In this document: piece by piece, positions 1 to 6,855 of the stretch | How positions within the stretch are numbered: position 1 is the stretch's first letter | How the letters are laid out: the number at the start of each line of letters is the position of its first letter | Assembly: GCA_030037055.1 (NCBI GenBank) | Contig: JASHRZ010000160.1 | Span: 1-15,473, forward strand | Source: Alphaproteobacteria bacterium | Lineage (GTDB): Bacteria; Pseudomonadota; Alphaproteobacteria; ATCC43930; CGMCC-115725 | Length of the DNA: 15,473 nt | Reading direction: 5' to 3' | Notes under the pieces: model-generated | Databases searched by the model: none | The model's input: only the letters and a program-made list of their open reading frames with translations | What the model was told of the DNA's origin: nothing | Position numbers and translations under genes: made by a program

Positions 1-11
1 GTCATGTTCAT
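1..11 (-). CDS. Start of a gene leaving the window at the left edge
   Basis: On the minus strand, right after the stop codon of the metallophosphoesterase, a purine-rich GAGAGGGAGGG tract (22 to 12) is followed by two in-frame ATG codons, at 11 and at 5. The ATG at 5 has the better spacing (about 6 bases) from GGAGGG. Only two to four codons are visible, so nothing can be said about the product. The tight spacing suggests a third gene in the same operon as the two genes to the right. Confidence 0.35.
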
Positions 12-20
12 CCCTCCCTC

Positions 21-1154
<1,134 letters not shown>

Positions 1155-1234
1155 GGGCGTCTCCTCCTCGCTGAATCCTCATAAAGCTTCGACCATCGCA
1201 TAAAACGGGCGATCCGCTTGCGCGGCCCTATCAC

Positions 1235-1954
1235 CTAAGGCTTCTTCAACTCGATCGTAAGTTCCGCAGGCGTGCCGGCCGTCACCGTCACCTGTTGCTG
1301 GATCGGCCCGGTGAAGGACTGCACGGCCACCAGGGTGTACGTGCCGGGCGGAACGTCGGCGATGCTGAACTTGCCGTCGGCGCCGGTGACGGCGTAATAG
1401 GGATTGTCCACGACGTAGATCCATCCCTCCATCCAGCCATGCGCGTCGCAATCGACCTTCACCGCGCCGGCGCGTTGCAAATCGGTCGGAATTCGCTGGC
1501 CCTCGTTGGGTAAGGCTAGATTGAAAGCGGTCCGCGTACCGTAATAGCCGTGGGTGTTATGGAGCACCGGGTCGCTGTTCACGACGACGAGCGGCCCCGC
1601 GCGGATGACCTGCACCGCCGGCTCAAACCGGCATTTGAGGTTGTTGAGTTCCGGCGGCTTGTCCGCCGCGGGCCACGGTTTCCCTTTTGAGACCTGGGTC
1701 AGATAAACCACGGCGTTCTGCACGCCGTGATCGGGTCCGACATCGATCAGCGCCTCCTCGCGCGGCTCGCCGCAGACTTCGACGTCTTTGGTCGGGATGA
1801 TCGTGCGGGTGGGCGCCGTGCCGTTGAAAAGGACCTTGCCCTGGATTGTTCCGCCACCGGTGACGGGGCCCTCGTCGTAAGCTTGCGCGGGTGTGAAGAC
1901 CATCACGGCGAGAATGGTTGCGGCGAACCCGCGAGCTGAGGGAGCGATGTTCAT
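1235..1954 (-). CDS. Secreted protein with cupredoxin-like metal ligands and a carboxypeptidase-regulatory-like domain
   Basis: This 239-residue protein has a Sec signal peptide (hydrophobic residues 10-22, cleavage after AQA at 25). The middle part resembles cupredoxin-like proteins: N126-S-D-P, H132 and H135 (LHNTH), then C169-D-A-H172-G-W-M175. This gives a His/Cys/His/Met set like a type I copper site, but the Cys-to-Met loop is shorter than in plastocyanin. The last ~60 residues (NPYYAVTGADGKFSIADVPP onward) match the beta-sandwich 'carboxypeptidase regulatory-like' fold, with its GKF and PPGTYTL turns. C61 and C108 could form a disulfide. Copper binding is inferred from ligand spacing only. 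The ATG at 1954 follows AGGAGAA. It is the first gene of a minus-strand operon with the metallophosphoesterase, and a repeat-type operator at 2043-2085 lies upstream. A periplasmic electron carrier or copper carrier is possible, but the function is not established. Confidence 0.75.
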   Translation of the reverse strand: MNIAPSARGFAATILAVMVFTPAQAYDEGPVTGGGTIQGKVLFNGTAPTRTIIPTKDVEVCGEPREEALIDVGPDHGVQNAVVYLTQVSKGKPWPAADKPPELNNLKCRFEPAVQVIRAGPLVVVNSDPVLHNTHGYYGTRTAFNLALPNEGQRIPTDLQRAGAVKVDCDAHGWMEGWIYVVDNPYYAVTGADGKFSIADVPPGTYTLVAVQSFTGPIQQQVTVTAGTPAELTIELKKP

Positions 1955-2042
1955 CGACGAGGTTCTCCTGTTCTCGCCCGTTGCGCGGTCGCCCCGACGT
2001 TCTTGGGCGCCGCAGCTTCCCAGAGTCGCAGGAAGCGCCGCG

Positions 2043-2085
2043 AAAATCTTTGGCTAATTGCTGGATTCTTGTGGAATCTTCTGGA
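2043..2085 (-). promoter_or_regulatory. Tandem-decamer operator, copy A (faces the cupredoxin-like/phosphoesterase operon)
   Basis: Read toward the minus-strand operon, the site is a run of near-decamers: CCAGAAGATT, CCACAAGAAT, CCAGCAATT and AGCCAAAGATT. It shares its anchor positions with copies B and C at exactly the same internal spacing (CCAAAGA, 8 bases, then the CCA-type repeats). A GCGAC (2025-2029) follows 17 bases beyond CCAAAGA. The element ends about 90 bases before the ATG at 1954. It is probably an activator site of the direct-repeat type bound by PhoB/OmpR-like winged-helix domains; the binding protein is inferred. Confidence 0.6.
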
Positions 2086-2189
2086 GCTGACGCCGGCCAC
2101 GGCAAGGCAAGCCGTCCGGCTCGGGCGGCATGCCGTGCGAATGCGCTGCCAATCGCCGTTCGGCTTCGGCAGCCGACGTTTTGCCGGTG

Positions 2190-2230
2190 CAGATCATTCC
2201 AGAAGATTTCAGGAATTGACCAAAGATTTT
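2190..2230 (+). promoter_or_regulatory. Tandem-decamer operator, copy B (faces ccoN)
   Basis: Read toward ccoN: CAGATCATT, CCAGAAGATT, TCAGGAATT, GACCAAAGATT. The sequence is the inverted partner of copy A across the intergenic region and the spacing matches copies A and C. GCGAC (2245-2249) follows 18 bases beyond CCAAAGA. A TTGACC (2216-2221) inside the element could serve as a -35, but no good -10 follows at 17 bases, which would fit an activator-dependent promoter. The element ends 100 bases before the ccoN start. Confidence 0.6.
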
Positions 2231-2329
2231 GCCGCGCAATTCGTGCGACGGTTTTAGCGGCCGACCGTGAAAAGTAAAACAAAAACCGAAAAAGCTCTCA
2301 TCTGCGGCGGCGACGGAGGGGGACGCGCA

Positions 2330-3778
2330 ATGGCAGAGACCCTGGCCCTCAAGGGAAAGTTCACGGGCGTCGATCTCGACGGTCTCGTCGATTGGCGCGT
2401 CGTGCGCACCTGGCTCTATTGGGGGATGTTCTGGCTCATGGTCACGCCGTCGGTCGGCGTGACGCTGTCGGGCATCTTCAACTACCCCGACTATCTCGGA
2501 ACGACGCTGGGTCTGACCTTCGGCCGGCTCCGCCCGGTTCACGTTAACGGCGTCATCTTCGGCGCGTTTTCCGCACTGTTCATCGGCGAATGCTACTATC
2601 TGGTGCCGCGCCTGTGCGGGGTCCGGGTCGTCTGGAGCCAATGGGGCGTGCCGCTGGCCTGGGTGTGGAACCTCGCCCTGGCGGTGGGGCTCACCTCGCT
2701 GCCTTTGGGCTACAATCACGGGCTCGAGGCGGGCGAACTCCCGCTGTTAGTGGAAATCCCAATCTTTTTTGTCACCGCCGTGGCGACGACGCAGTTCATC
2801 GTCACGATCGGGCGGCGACTAGAGCCGCAGCTCTATGTGGCGCTCTGGTATCTCATCGGCGCCTTCGTGTGGACGACGATGAATCTCATCCTTGGCAGCT
2901 TCATCCTTCCCTATACGATTTCCGGCATCAATAGCGCCGCCTTCCACGGGCTTTACATTCACTACATCGTCGGCCTGTGGATCACGCCGGCCGGCTATGT
3001 GCTGATCTACTATTTCCTTCCGGTAAGCGTGCGCAACCCGCTCTACGCTCACAAGCTCTCGCTCGTCGGTTTCTGGTCGCTCGCCCTCTTCTACCCCTTC
3101 GTCGGCATCCATCACTATCTCTTCAGCCCGATCGCCGACTGGGCCGAGACGCTCGCCATCATCACGTCCATGCTGCTGATCATTCCGGTCTGGACGGTGC
3201 TGGTCAACTTCTTCGGAACCGTGAAGGGCCGGTGGGAAGGGTTCGGGCGGAATCTCCCGGCGAAGTTCCTGATTATGGGCGCCCTCATGTATCTTGCGGG
3301 GTGCTTCCAAGGCTCGGTCGAGGCGCTGCGCTCGATCCAGCAGCCGACCCATTTCTCCGACTTTGTGATATCGCATTCGCACCTGACGGTATTCGGCACC
3401 TTCGTCGTCTGGGCGATCGGCGGCCTTGTCTATGTCTGGCCGCGGCTCTGCGGACGGGAGCAGCTCTGGTCCTGGACGCTTGGCAACTGGTCGTTCTGGC
3501 TCATCACCGTCGGGATTTCGACGATGGGACTGGTGCTGACCGCGGCTGGTCTGCAGCAGGGTTTCCAATGGATGAACGGCACCGACTGGATCGATACAGT
3601 CGTATGGATGCGTCCGTACTGGCTGGTGCGCACGCTCTCGGGCATCTCGATGGATATCGGGATGTCTCTGCTCGTCATTAATTGCATGATGACGGCGTTC
3701 GGGCAGGTTGCGCACGCGGCGCCTGCCAATCCGGCATCCGGCGTCGGCCCGCTCGCCGCGGGAGGGCCGGCCGAATGA
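2330..3778 (+). CDS. ccoN: cbb3-type cytochrome c oxidase catalytic subunit I (CcoN/FixN)
   Basis: This 482-residue, roughly 12-span membrane protein is the haem-copper catalytic subunit that reduces oxygen to water and pumps protons. The ligands are all visible: H71 (haem b, in RPVHVNG), H211 (CuB), H261-H262 (CuB), H349 (haem b3) and H351 (haem b) in ISHSHL. Y255, six residues before H261, matches the helix VII tyrosine that is cross-linked to a CuB histidine in cbb3 oxidases. This separates it from the related nitric oxide reductases, which lack that tyrosine. The start at 2330 is chosen because GGAGGGGG lies 7 bases upstream. An in-frame GTG at 2267 would add 21 polar residues without a good ribosome site. 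The stop overlaps the next start (ATGA). It is the first gene of the oxidase operon and has a repeat-type operator upstream. Confidence 0.95.
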   Translation: MAETLALKGKFTGVDLDGLVDWRVVRTWLYWGMFWLMVTPSVGVTLSGIFNYPDYLGTTLGLTFGRLRPVHVNGVIFGAFSALFIGECYYLVPRLCGVRVVWSQWGVPLAWVWNLALAVGLTSLPLGYNHGLEAGELPLLVEIPIFFVTAVATTQFIVTIGRRLEPQLYVALWYLIGAFVWTTMNLILGSFILPYTISGINSAAFHGLYIHYIVGLWITPAGYVLIYYFLPVSVRNPLYAHKLSLVGFWSLALFYPFVGIHHYLFSPIADWAETLAIITSMLLIIPVWTVLVNFFGTVKGRWEGFGRNLPAKFLIMGALMYLAGCFQGSVEALRSIQQPTHFSDFVISHSHLTVFGTFVVWAIGGLVYVWPRLCGREQLWSWTLGNWSFWLITVGISTMGLVLTAAGLQQGFQWMNGTDWIDTVVWMRPYWLVRTLSGISMDIGMSLLVINCMMTAFGQVAHAAPANPASGVGPLAAGGPAE

Positions 3779-5466
3779 ACGCGCGCTTCGTGGCGCTGGT
3801 CGCCGGCGTCTTTTTCTTCTTTCTCGCCGTCTTCACGCAGGGCGTCCTGCCCTTCGTCGAACCGTCGGCGCGCACCGATCTGGTCACCGCGGTCGTCCGC
3901 ACCGATCTGGGCCAGCTCAAATGGATGGTGGCCGAGGCCACCGACTACACGCCGTTGCAGGAGCGTGGGCGGCGGGTCTATCTGCGCGAAGGATGCTGGT
4001 ACTGCCACTCGGAGTACGTGCGGCCGGTGACGGGCGAGACGCGTCGTTGGGGCCCAGTGAGCGAGGCCGGCGAATATGCCTTTGACGTGCCGCACCTGTG
4101 GGGCACGCGGCGCATCGGGCCGGATCTGACGCGCGTCGGACTGAAGTACGGCGACGAGTGGCATTTCGCCCATTTCTGGAATCCGCGCCAGCTCACCCCG
4201 GATTCGATCATGGCGCCCTATCGCGAGCTGTTCGACGCGCCCTCAGCGCCGATCAAGATCGTCGACGACGGTGCCGGCCACCGCACGCTGGAGAAGACTC
4301 CGGTGACAGAGGCTCTGTTCAACTTCACGAGCAAGGAGCAGATGCCGCTTACGCCGAGCGCCGAAGGGCTCCTGTTCGTGCCAATGCAGGCCCGCGGCAA
4401 GCTGCCCGTCATTCTGACGCCGAACAAGGAATACGCAGGGGATACGGTCAACCTCGCCGTGGAGACCGAGGATCTCCAGGCGCTCATCGCCTACGTCCAG
4501 AAGCTTGGGATGAATCGTGGCAAGTGGCGCGACCTGTTCGAACCACAGGAACTCGAGGTCACGGACGCGGCCTTGCCGCGCTCCGACGCATGGATCGCCT
4601 ACGGCAAGGAGGTGTACGAGCGCCGGTGTATTGGCTGCCACGGCGTCAAGGGCGATGGCAACGGCCCGGCCGCGAGCTTCCTGTACCAGCAGCGACCGCG
4701 GAACTTCACCCAAGGTGTCTTCAAGTTCCGGCTGACCCAGAAGCCCATTCCGACGGACGGCGACCTGTTACGGACCATCACCCGCGGCATACGCGGCACC
4801 GCGATGCCGGCTTGGTACGAGCTGCCGCTGAATGACCGGCTCGCGGTCATTCAGTACATAAAATACGAGCTGGCGGTGGACCGCTCGGATCCCACGAAAC
4901 CCTATGCCTATTTCACCGAGGAGCCGCCAGGGCAGCCCTTGTACATCCCGCGGCCGCCCGCCGCCTCCAAGGACATCATCGCGCGTGGCAAGGATGTGTG
5001 GCAGAACGCGAAATGCTGGGAATGCCACGGCAACACCGGCAAGGGCGACGGCCAGAAGGCGGCGGGGCTGAAGGACGATTTTGGCTTCCCGATCCGGCCG
5101 GCCGACCTCACCAGCGGCCAGTTCAAATCCGGGCCGGCGGTGGAAGACATCTTCCGCACGATGAGCACGGGGCTCAGCGGCACGCCCATGCCGAGCTTCC
5201 GGGACTCGCTGCCGGAGCAGGATCGTTGGGCGCTCGCCTACTACGTTCTGTCGCTGTCGGCCTTCAAGGACCCGCTCACGCTTGAGCCGCTCAAGATATC
5301 GGCAAAGGATCGCGATGCGCTCGACAACCCCGCCTTCGCCGCGGGCTCTCCCGAAAACGCCTATGTGCCGAGTGGGATGACGGCGCATGTGACGGCCGCG
5401 GCGCCGAGCCCGGAATTCGGTGAACGGGCAGCAAAAGCTGCCGCTGCAACAGCGGGAGGACGATGA
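3775..5466 (+). CDS. ccoO: Tri-haem cytochrome c oxidase subunit: CcoO fused to two extra cytochrome c domains
   Basis: This 563-residue protein has an N-terminal membrane span (residues 5-25) and three haem c sites. The first part is a recognisable CcoO/FixO: CWYCH 74-78 followed by SEYVRPV, with a likely axial Met at 146 (SIMAPYR). Two class I cytochrome c domains then follow, CIGCH 285-289 with M344 (GTAMPAW) and CWECH 414-418 with M472 (GTPMPSF), each with GDG after the haem site. Classic cbb3 oxidases carry one haem c in CcoO and two in a separate CcoP. Here all three lie on one chain, and no separate CcoP cytochrome is present in the cluster. The chain should pass electrons from soluble cytochrome c to the b haems of CcoN. 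The ATG at 3775 overlaps the ccoN stop and follows GGGAGG. The alanine-rich tail (after about residue 540) looks disordered. Confidence 0.92.
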   Translation: MNARFVALVAGVFFFFLAVFTQGVLPFVEPSARTDLVTAVVRTDLGQLKWMVAEATDYTPLQERGRRVYLREGCWYCHSEYVRPVTGETRRWGPVSEAGEYAFDVPHLWGTRRIGPDLTRVGLKYGDEWHFAHFWNPRQLTPDSIMAPYRELFDAPSAPIKIVDDGAGHRTLEKTPVTEALFNFTSKEQMPLTPSAEGLLFVPMQARGKLPVILTPNKEYAGDTVNLAVETEDLQALIAYVQKLGMNRGKWRDLFEPQELEVTDAALPRSDAWIAYGKEVYERRCIGCHGVKGDGNGPAASFLYQQRPRNFTQGVFKFRLTQKPIPTDGDLLRTITRGIRGTAMPAWYELPLNDRLAVIQYIKYELAVDRSDPTKPYAYFTEEPPGQPLYIPRPPAASKDIIARGKDVWQNAKCWECHGNTGKGDGQKAAGLKDDFGFPIRPADLTSGQFKSGPAVEDIFRTMSTGLSGTPMPSFRDSLPEQDRWALAYYVLSLSAFKDPLTLEPLKISAKDRDALDNPAFAAGSPENAYVPSGMTAHVTAAAPSPEFGERAAKAAAATAGGR

Positions 5467-5469
5467 GCG

Positions 5470-5655
5470 ATGACCGATTTCGAGATCTTGGGGCCCTATC
5501 TCATCGCCTTGATGATGAGCCTCGGCGCGCTGTGCGTCTTCGTCTGGGGCGTGCTGTCAGGCGCCTTCAACGGTGCGGATGAAGCGGCGCTTCGGTTTTT
5601 TCGCACGGAGATGGACCATGACCGAGCAAGCCACACCGAAACAGCCGGCGAATAA
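5470..5655 (+). CDS. ccoS: CcoS-like cbb3 oxidase assembly protein
   Basis: This 61-residue protein has one membrane span (about residues 8-29) followed by a short acidic cytoplasmic tail. The segment VWGVLSGAFNGADEAALRFF matches the CcoS pattern, in which the helix runs into W-x-x-x-SGQFDD-like sequence and then an aromatic-rich stretch. CcoS is needed to insert cofactors into CcoN. GGGAGG lies 9 bases before the ATG at 5470, three bases after the preceding stop. The end overlaps the next gene by 38 bases. The assignment rests on size, topology and the short SGAF motif, so it is probable, not certain. ccoS is usually at the end of a ccoGHIS block; here it directly follows the structural genes. 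Confidence 0.7.
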   Translation: MTDFEILGPYLIALMMSLGALCVFVWGVLSGAFNGADEAALRFFRTEMDHDRASHTETAGE

Positions 5656-5818
5656 TCCCGCCGAGCACGAGATGGAGGAGTATGCCGGCGGCTATATCAA
5701 GGCGTGGCACGGGCATATTCCTGCCTGGCTGTTGGCGGTTTACGCCGTTCTTTTCGTCTGGGCGCTCTATTACCTCGTCGTCTATTGGGGTGGGATCGGA
5801 CCAGGACGGGTTTATTAG
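5618..5818 (+). CDS. Free-standing CcoP N-terminal anchor (FixP_N-like) protein
   Basis: This 66-residue protein has one membrane span (residues ~34-53). The pattern E-H-E-M-E-E-Y, then IPAWLLAVYAVLFVWALYYL and a terminal Y-W-G-G-I-G-P-G, closely follows the N-terminal segment of CcoP/FixP, where a D/E-x-I-x-E-Y/L stretch precedes NPLPRWWLW-type sequence and one helix. In normal CcoP this anchor is followed by two haem c domains. Here the protein stops after the helix, and the cytochrome domains appear to reside on the ccoO product instead. The start at 5618 is preferred over an upstream ATG at 5573 because CGGAG ends 7 bases before it; it overlaps ccoS by 38 bases. CcoQ is an alternative name by size, but the sequence fits the CcoP anchor better. 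Confidence 0.72.
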   Translation: MTEQATPKQPANNPAEHEMEEYAGGYIKAWHGHIPAWLLAVYAVLFVWALYYLVVYWGGIGPGRVY

Positions 5819-5868
5819 CGGCCCGGTGAGGGGTTCCGAGCCCAAGCCACCGAGAGGAGATGACCAAG

Positions 5869-5967
5869 ATGCTTGTCGCCAGGATCGTTTTCGCCGTCGC
5901 GGCCCTTAACCTAATTTTCCTGCTTTCGGAGCTCACGATGAACGTGGTCCGGACTTATACCGGTTGA
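5869..5967 (+). CDS. Single-span mini-protein of the oxidase cluster
   Basis: This short open frame encodes 32 residues from the ATG at 5869 (35 from the ATG at 5860). A GAGAGGAG ribosome site (5852-5859) abuts the first ATG, so the second, with about 9 bases of spacing, is the likelier start. The product is one hydrophobic helix (VARIVFAVAALNLIFLLSEL) with a short polar tail ending VRTYTG. I do not recognise a family. Position, strand and a strong ribosome site argue for a small accessory subunit of the oxidase, comparable in size to CcoQ or to the tiny subunits of other terminal oxidases. This role is inferred from context only. Confidence 0.6.
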   Translation: MLVARIVFAVAALNLIFLLSELTMNVVRTYTG

Positions 5968-5981
5968 CCGGAGGTGGTGGC

Positions 5982-6107
5982 ATGGTGCAGGACGCGGTCT
6001 TCTCGCTGTCGAATGTGAGTCCGTCTCAAGCCGTTGCTTTCATCGGATTCGCGATCTTTACGATTGGTTTCTTCGCCTGGGTCGTTTATCTCGTGAGAAG
6101 CAAGTAG
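5982..6107 (+). CDS. Second single-span mini-protein of the oxidase cluster
   Basis: This 41-residue frame is preceded by GGAGG with 7 bases of spacing, 14 bases after the previous mini-protein. It begins with about 15 residues of polar/amphipathic sequence (MVQDAVFSLSNVSPSQ), then one hydrophobic helix (AVAFIGFAIFTIGFFAWVVY), and ends LVRSK, so the C-terminus is probably cytoplasmic by the positive-inside rule. No family is recognised. The size and topology resemble CcoQ-type subunits, but the sequence alone does not prove this. Co-directional placement between oxidase structural genes and oxidase assembly genes suggests a role in the oxidase complex or its stability. Confidence 0.62.
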   Translation: MVQDAVFSLSNVSPSQAVAFIGFAIFTIGFFAWVVYLVRSK

Positions 6108-6141
6108 CTGCGGCAAAGCAACGGGTTCCGCGGCCGCAGCC

Positions 6142-6855
6142 ATGCTTTCTTCTCTCCCCCTCGTCATCGCAGGATTCCTGGGTAGCTTTCACTGCATCGG
6201 CATGTGCGGCGGTTTCGCTTGCGCCTTGGGCCGTGATCCCCGCGGCCGCGCTGCCACCCTCATCCGCCACCTCCTCTACAATTTCGGCCGGCTCACGACC
6301 TACTGCTTTCTTGGGGGACTGGCCGGTGCGTTCGGGCAAATCATCTGCACGCCCCACGGGACGATGGTTTCCGTGCTGATCGGCCCGCTCGATCTCAGCC
6401 AGCGCATTCTGGCCGTCCTGGCCGGGCTTCTGATGATCACCATGGCGCTGCAGTTCTTCGGCCTGTTGCAGGGCTTGCACCGCGTCGCCGTCGGCTTCGG
6501 CGGCAGCACCTTCGCCGCCTCGCTCCGCAGCCTGCTCACGGCTCGTGGCAGCGCGGCGCCGCTCGCCTTGGGCGTGTTCAACGGCTTCCTCCCCTGTCCG
6601 CTCGTCTACGCCTTTACGGCCGAGGCCGCGAGCACCGCCGCGCCGCTGCCGGGTCTTCTCACCATGGCGTGGTTCGGTCTCGGCACCTTTCCTGCCATGC
6701 TGCTGATGGGCTGCATTGGCGAGATTCTCGGGCCGGTGTGGCGCCAACGCGGCGTGTGGCTCGCCGGAAGCTGCATCCTGCTGCTTGGCCTTGTCACCAT
6801 TGGTCGCGGAGTCCTGCCGCTCGCGACCCACTTCGCGCACGGATATGCCGCATGA
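6142..6855 (+). CDS. TauE/SafE-family (DsbD-like) membrane protein of the oxidase assembly block
   Basis: This 237-residue polytopic protein (about six spans) has the hallmarks of the UreH/DsbD_2-like branch of sulfite exporter TauE/SafE proteins: HCIGMCGG at 17-24 in the first helix and LPCPLVY around C152 in a later one. Close relatives commonly sit next to ccoI or ccoS. The paired C18/C22 and C152 inside membrane helices suggest thiol or copper handling, not sulfite export. This is inferred from family and neighbourhood. The start at 6142 has no obvious ribosome site, and no in-frame alternative was seen nearby upstream. The stop overlaps the ccoI start (ATGA), so the two are probably translationally coupled. 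Confidence 0.82.
   Translation: MLSSLPLVIAGFLGSFHCIGMCGGFACALGRDPRGRAATLIRHLLYNFGRLTTYCFLGGLAGAFGQIICTPHGTMVSVLIGPLDLSQRILAVLAGLLMITMALQFFGLLQGLHRVAVGFGGSTFAASLRSLLTARGSAAPLALGVFNGFLPCPLVYAFTAEAASTAAPLPGLLTMAWFGLGTFPAMLLMGCIGEILGPVWRQRGVWLAGSCILLLGLVTIGRGVLPLATHFAHGYAA

Larger units (their letters stand above)
1955..2329. promoter_or_regulatory. Divergent control region between the cupredoxin-like gene and ccoN
   Basis: This stretch of about 375 bases has no convincing gene. It contains two copies of the tandem-decamer element (2043-2085 and 2190-2230, listed separately) in opposite orientations, each facing away from the centre toward its own gene. Bases 2262-2300 are clearly richer in A than the surrounding sequence (for example AAAAGTAAAACAAAAACC) and probably form the ccoN 5' leader. 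I looked for an FNR/Anr-type dyad (TTGAT-N4-ATCAA), common upstream of cbb3 genes, and found none. Confidence 0.7.

Noticed and set aside
1955..2329. FNR/Anr box or sigma54 promoter upstream of ccoN
   Set aside because: No TTGAT-N4-ATCAA dyad and no GG-N10-GC promoter with good flanks was found in this region.
2819..3715. Long minus-strand open frame opposite ccoN (298 codons), with similar long frames opposite fccB (9561-10340) and the regulator (12117-12914)
   Set aside because: They lie wholly antisense to well-supported genes, are rich in Arg, Asp, Glu and His as expected from reading GC-rich codons backwards, and show no domain motif.
3682..3774. Upstream extension of the tri-haem subunit to an ATG at 3682
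   Set aside because: It would overlap the end of ccoN by about 100 bases and add an Arg-rich leader before the membrane span. The ATG at 3775 has a ribosome site and the normal ATGA overlap.
2330..3778. Nitric oxide reductase NorB instead of an oxidase
   Set aside because: The helix VII tyrosine (Y255) six residues before the HH pair is present, and CcoO-, CcoS- and CcoI-type partners follow. These features belong to cbb3 oxidases.
6669..6851. Upstream extension of ccoI to an ATG at 6669
   Set aside because: The added 61 codons overlap the TauE-like gene and are of shadow composition. The ATG at 6852 begins just before the Cys-rich metal site.
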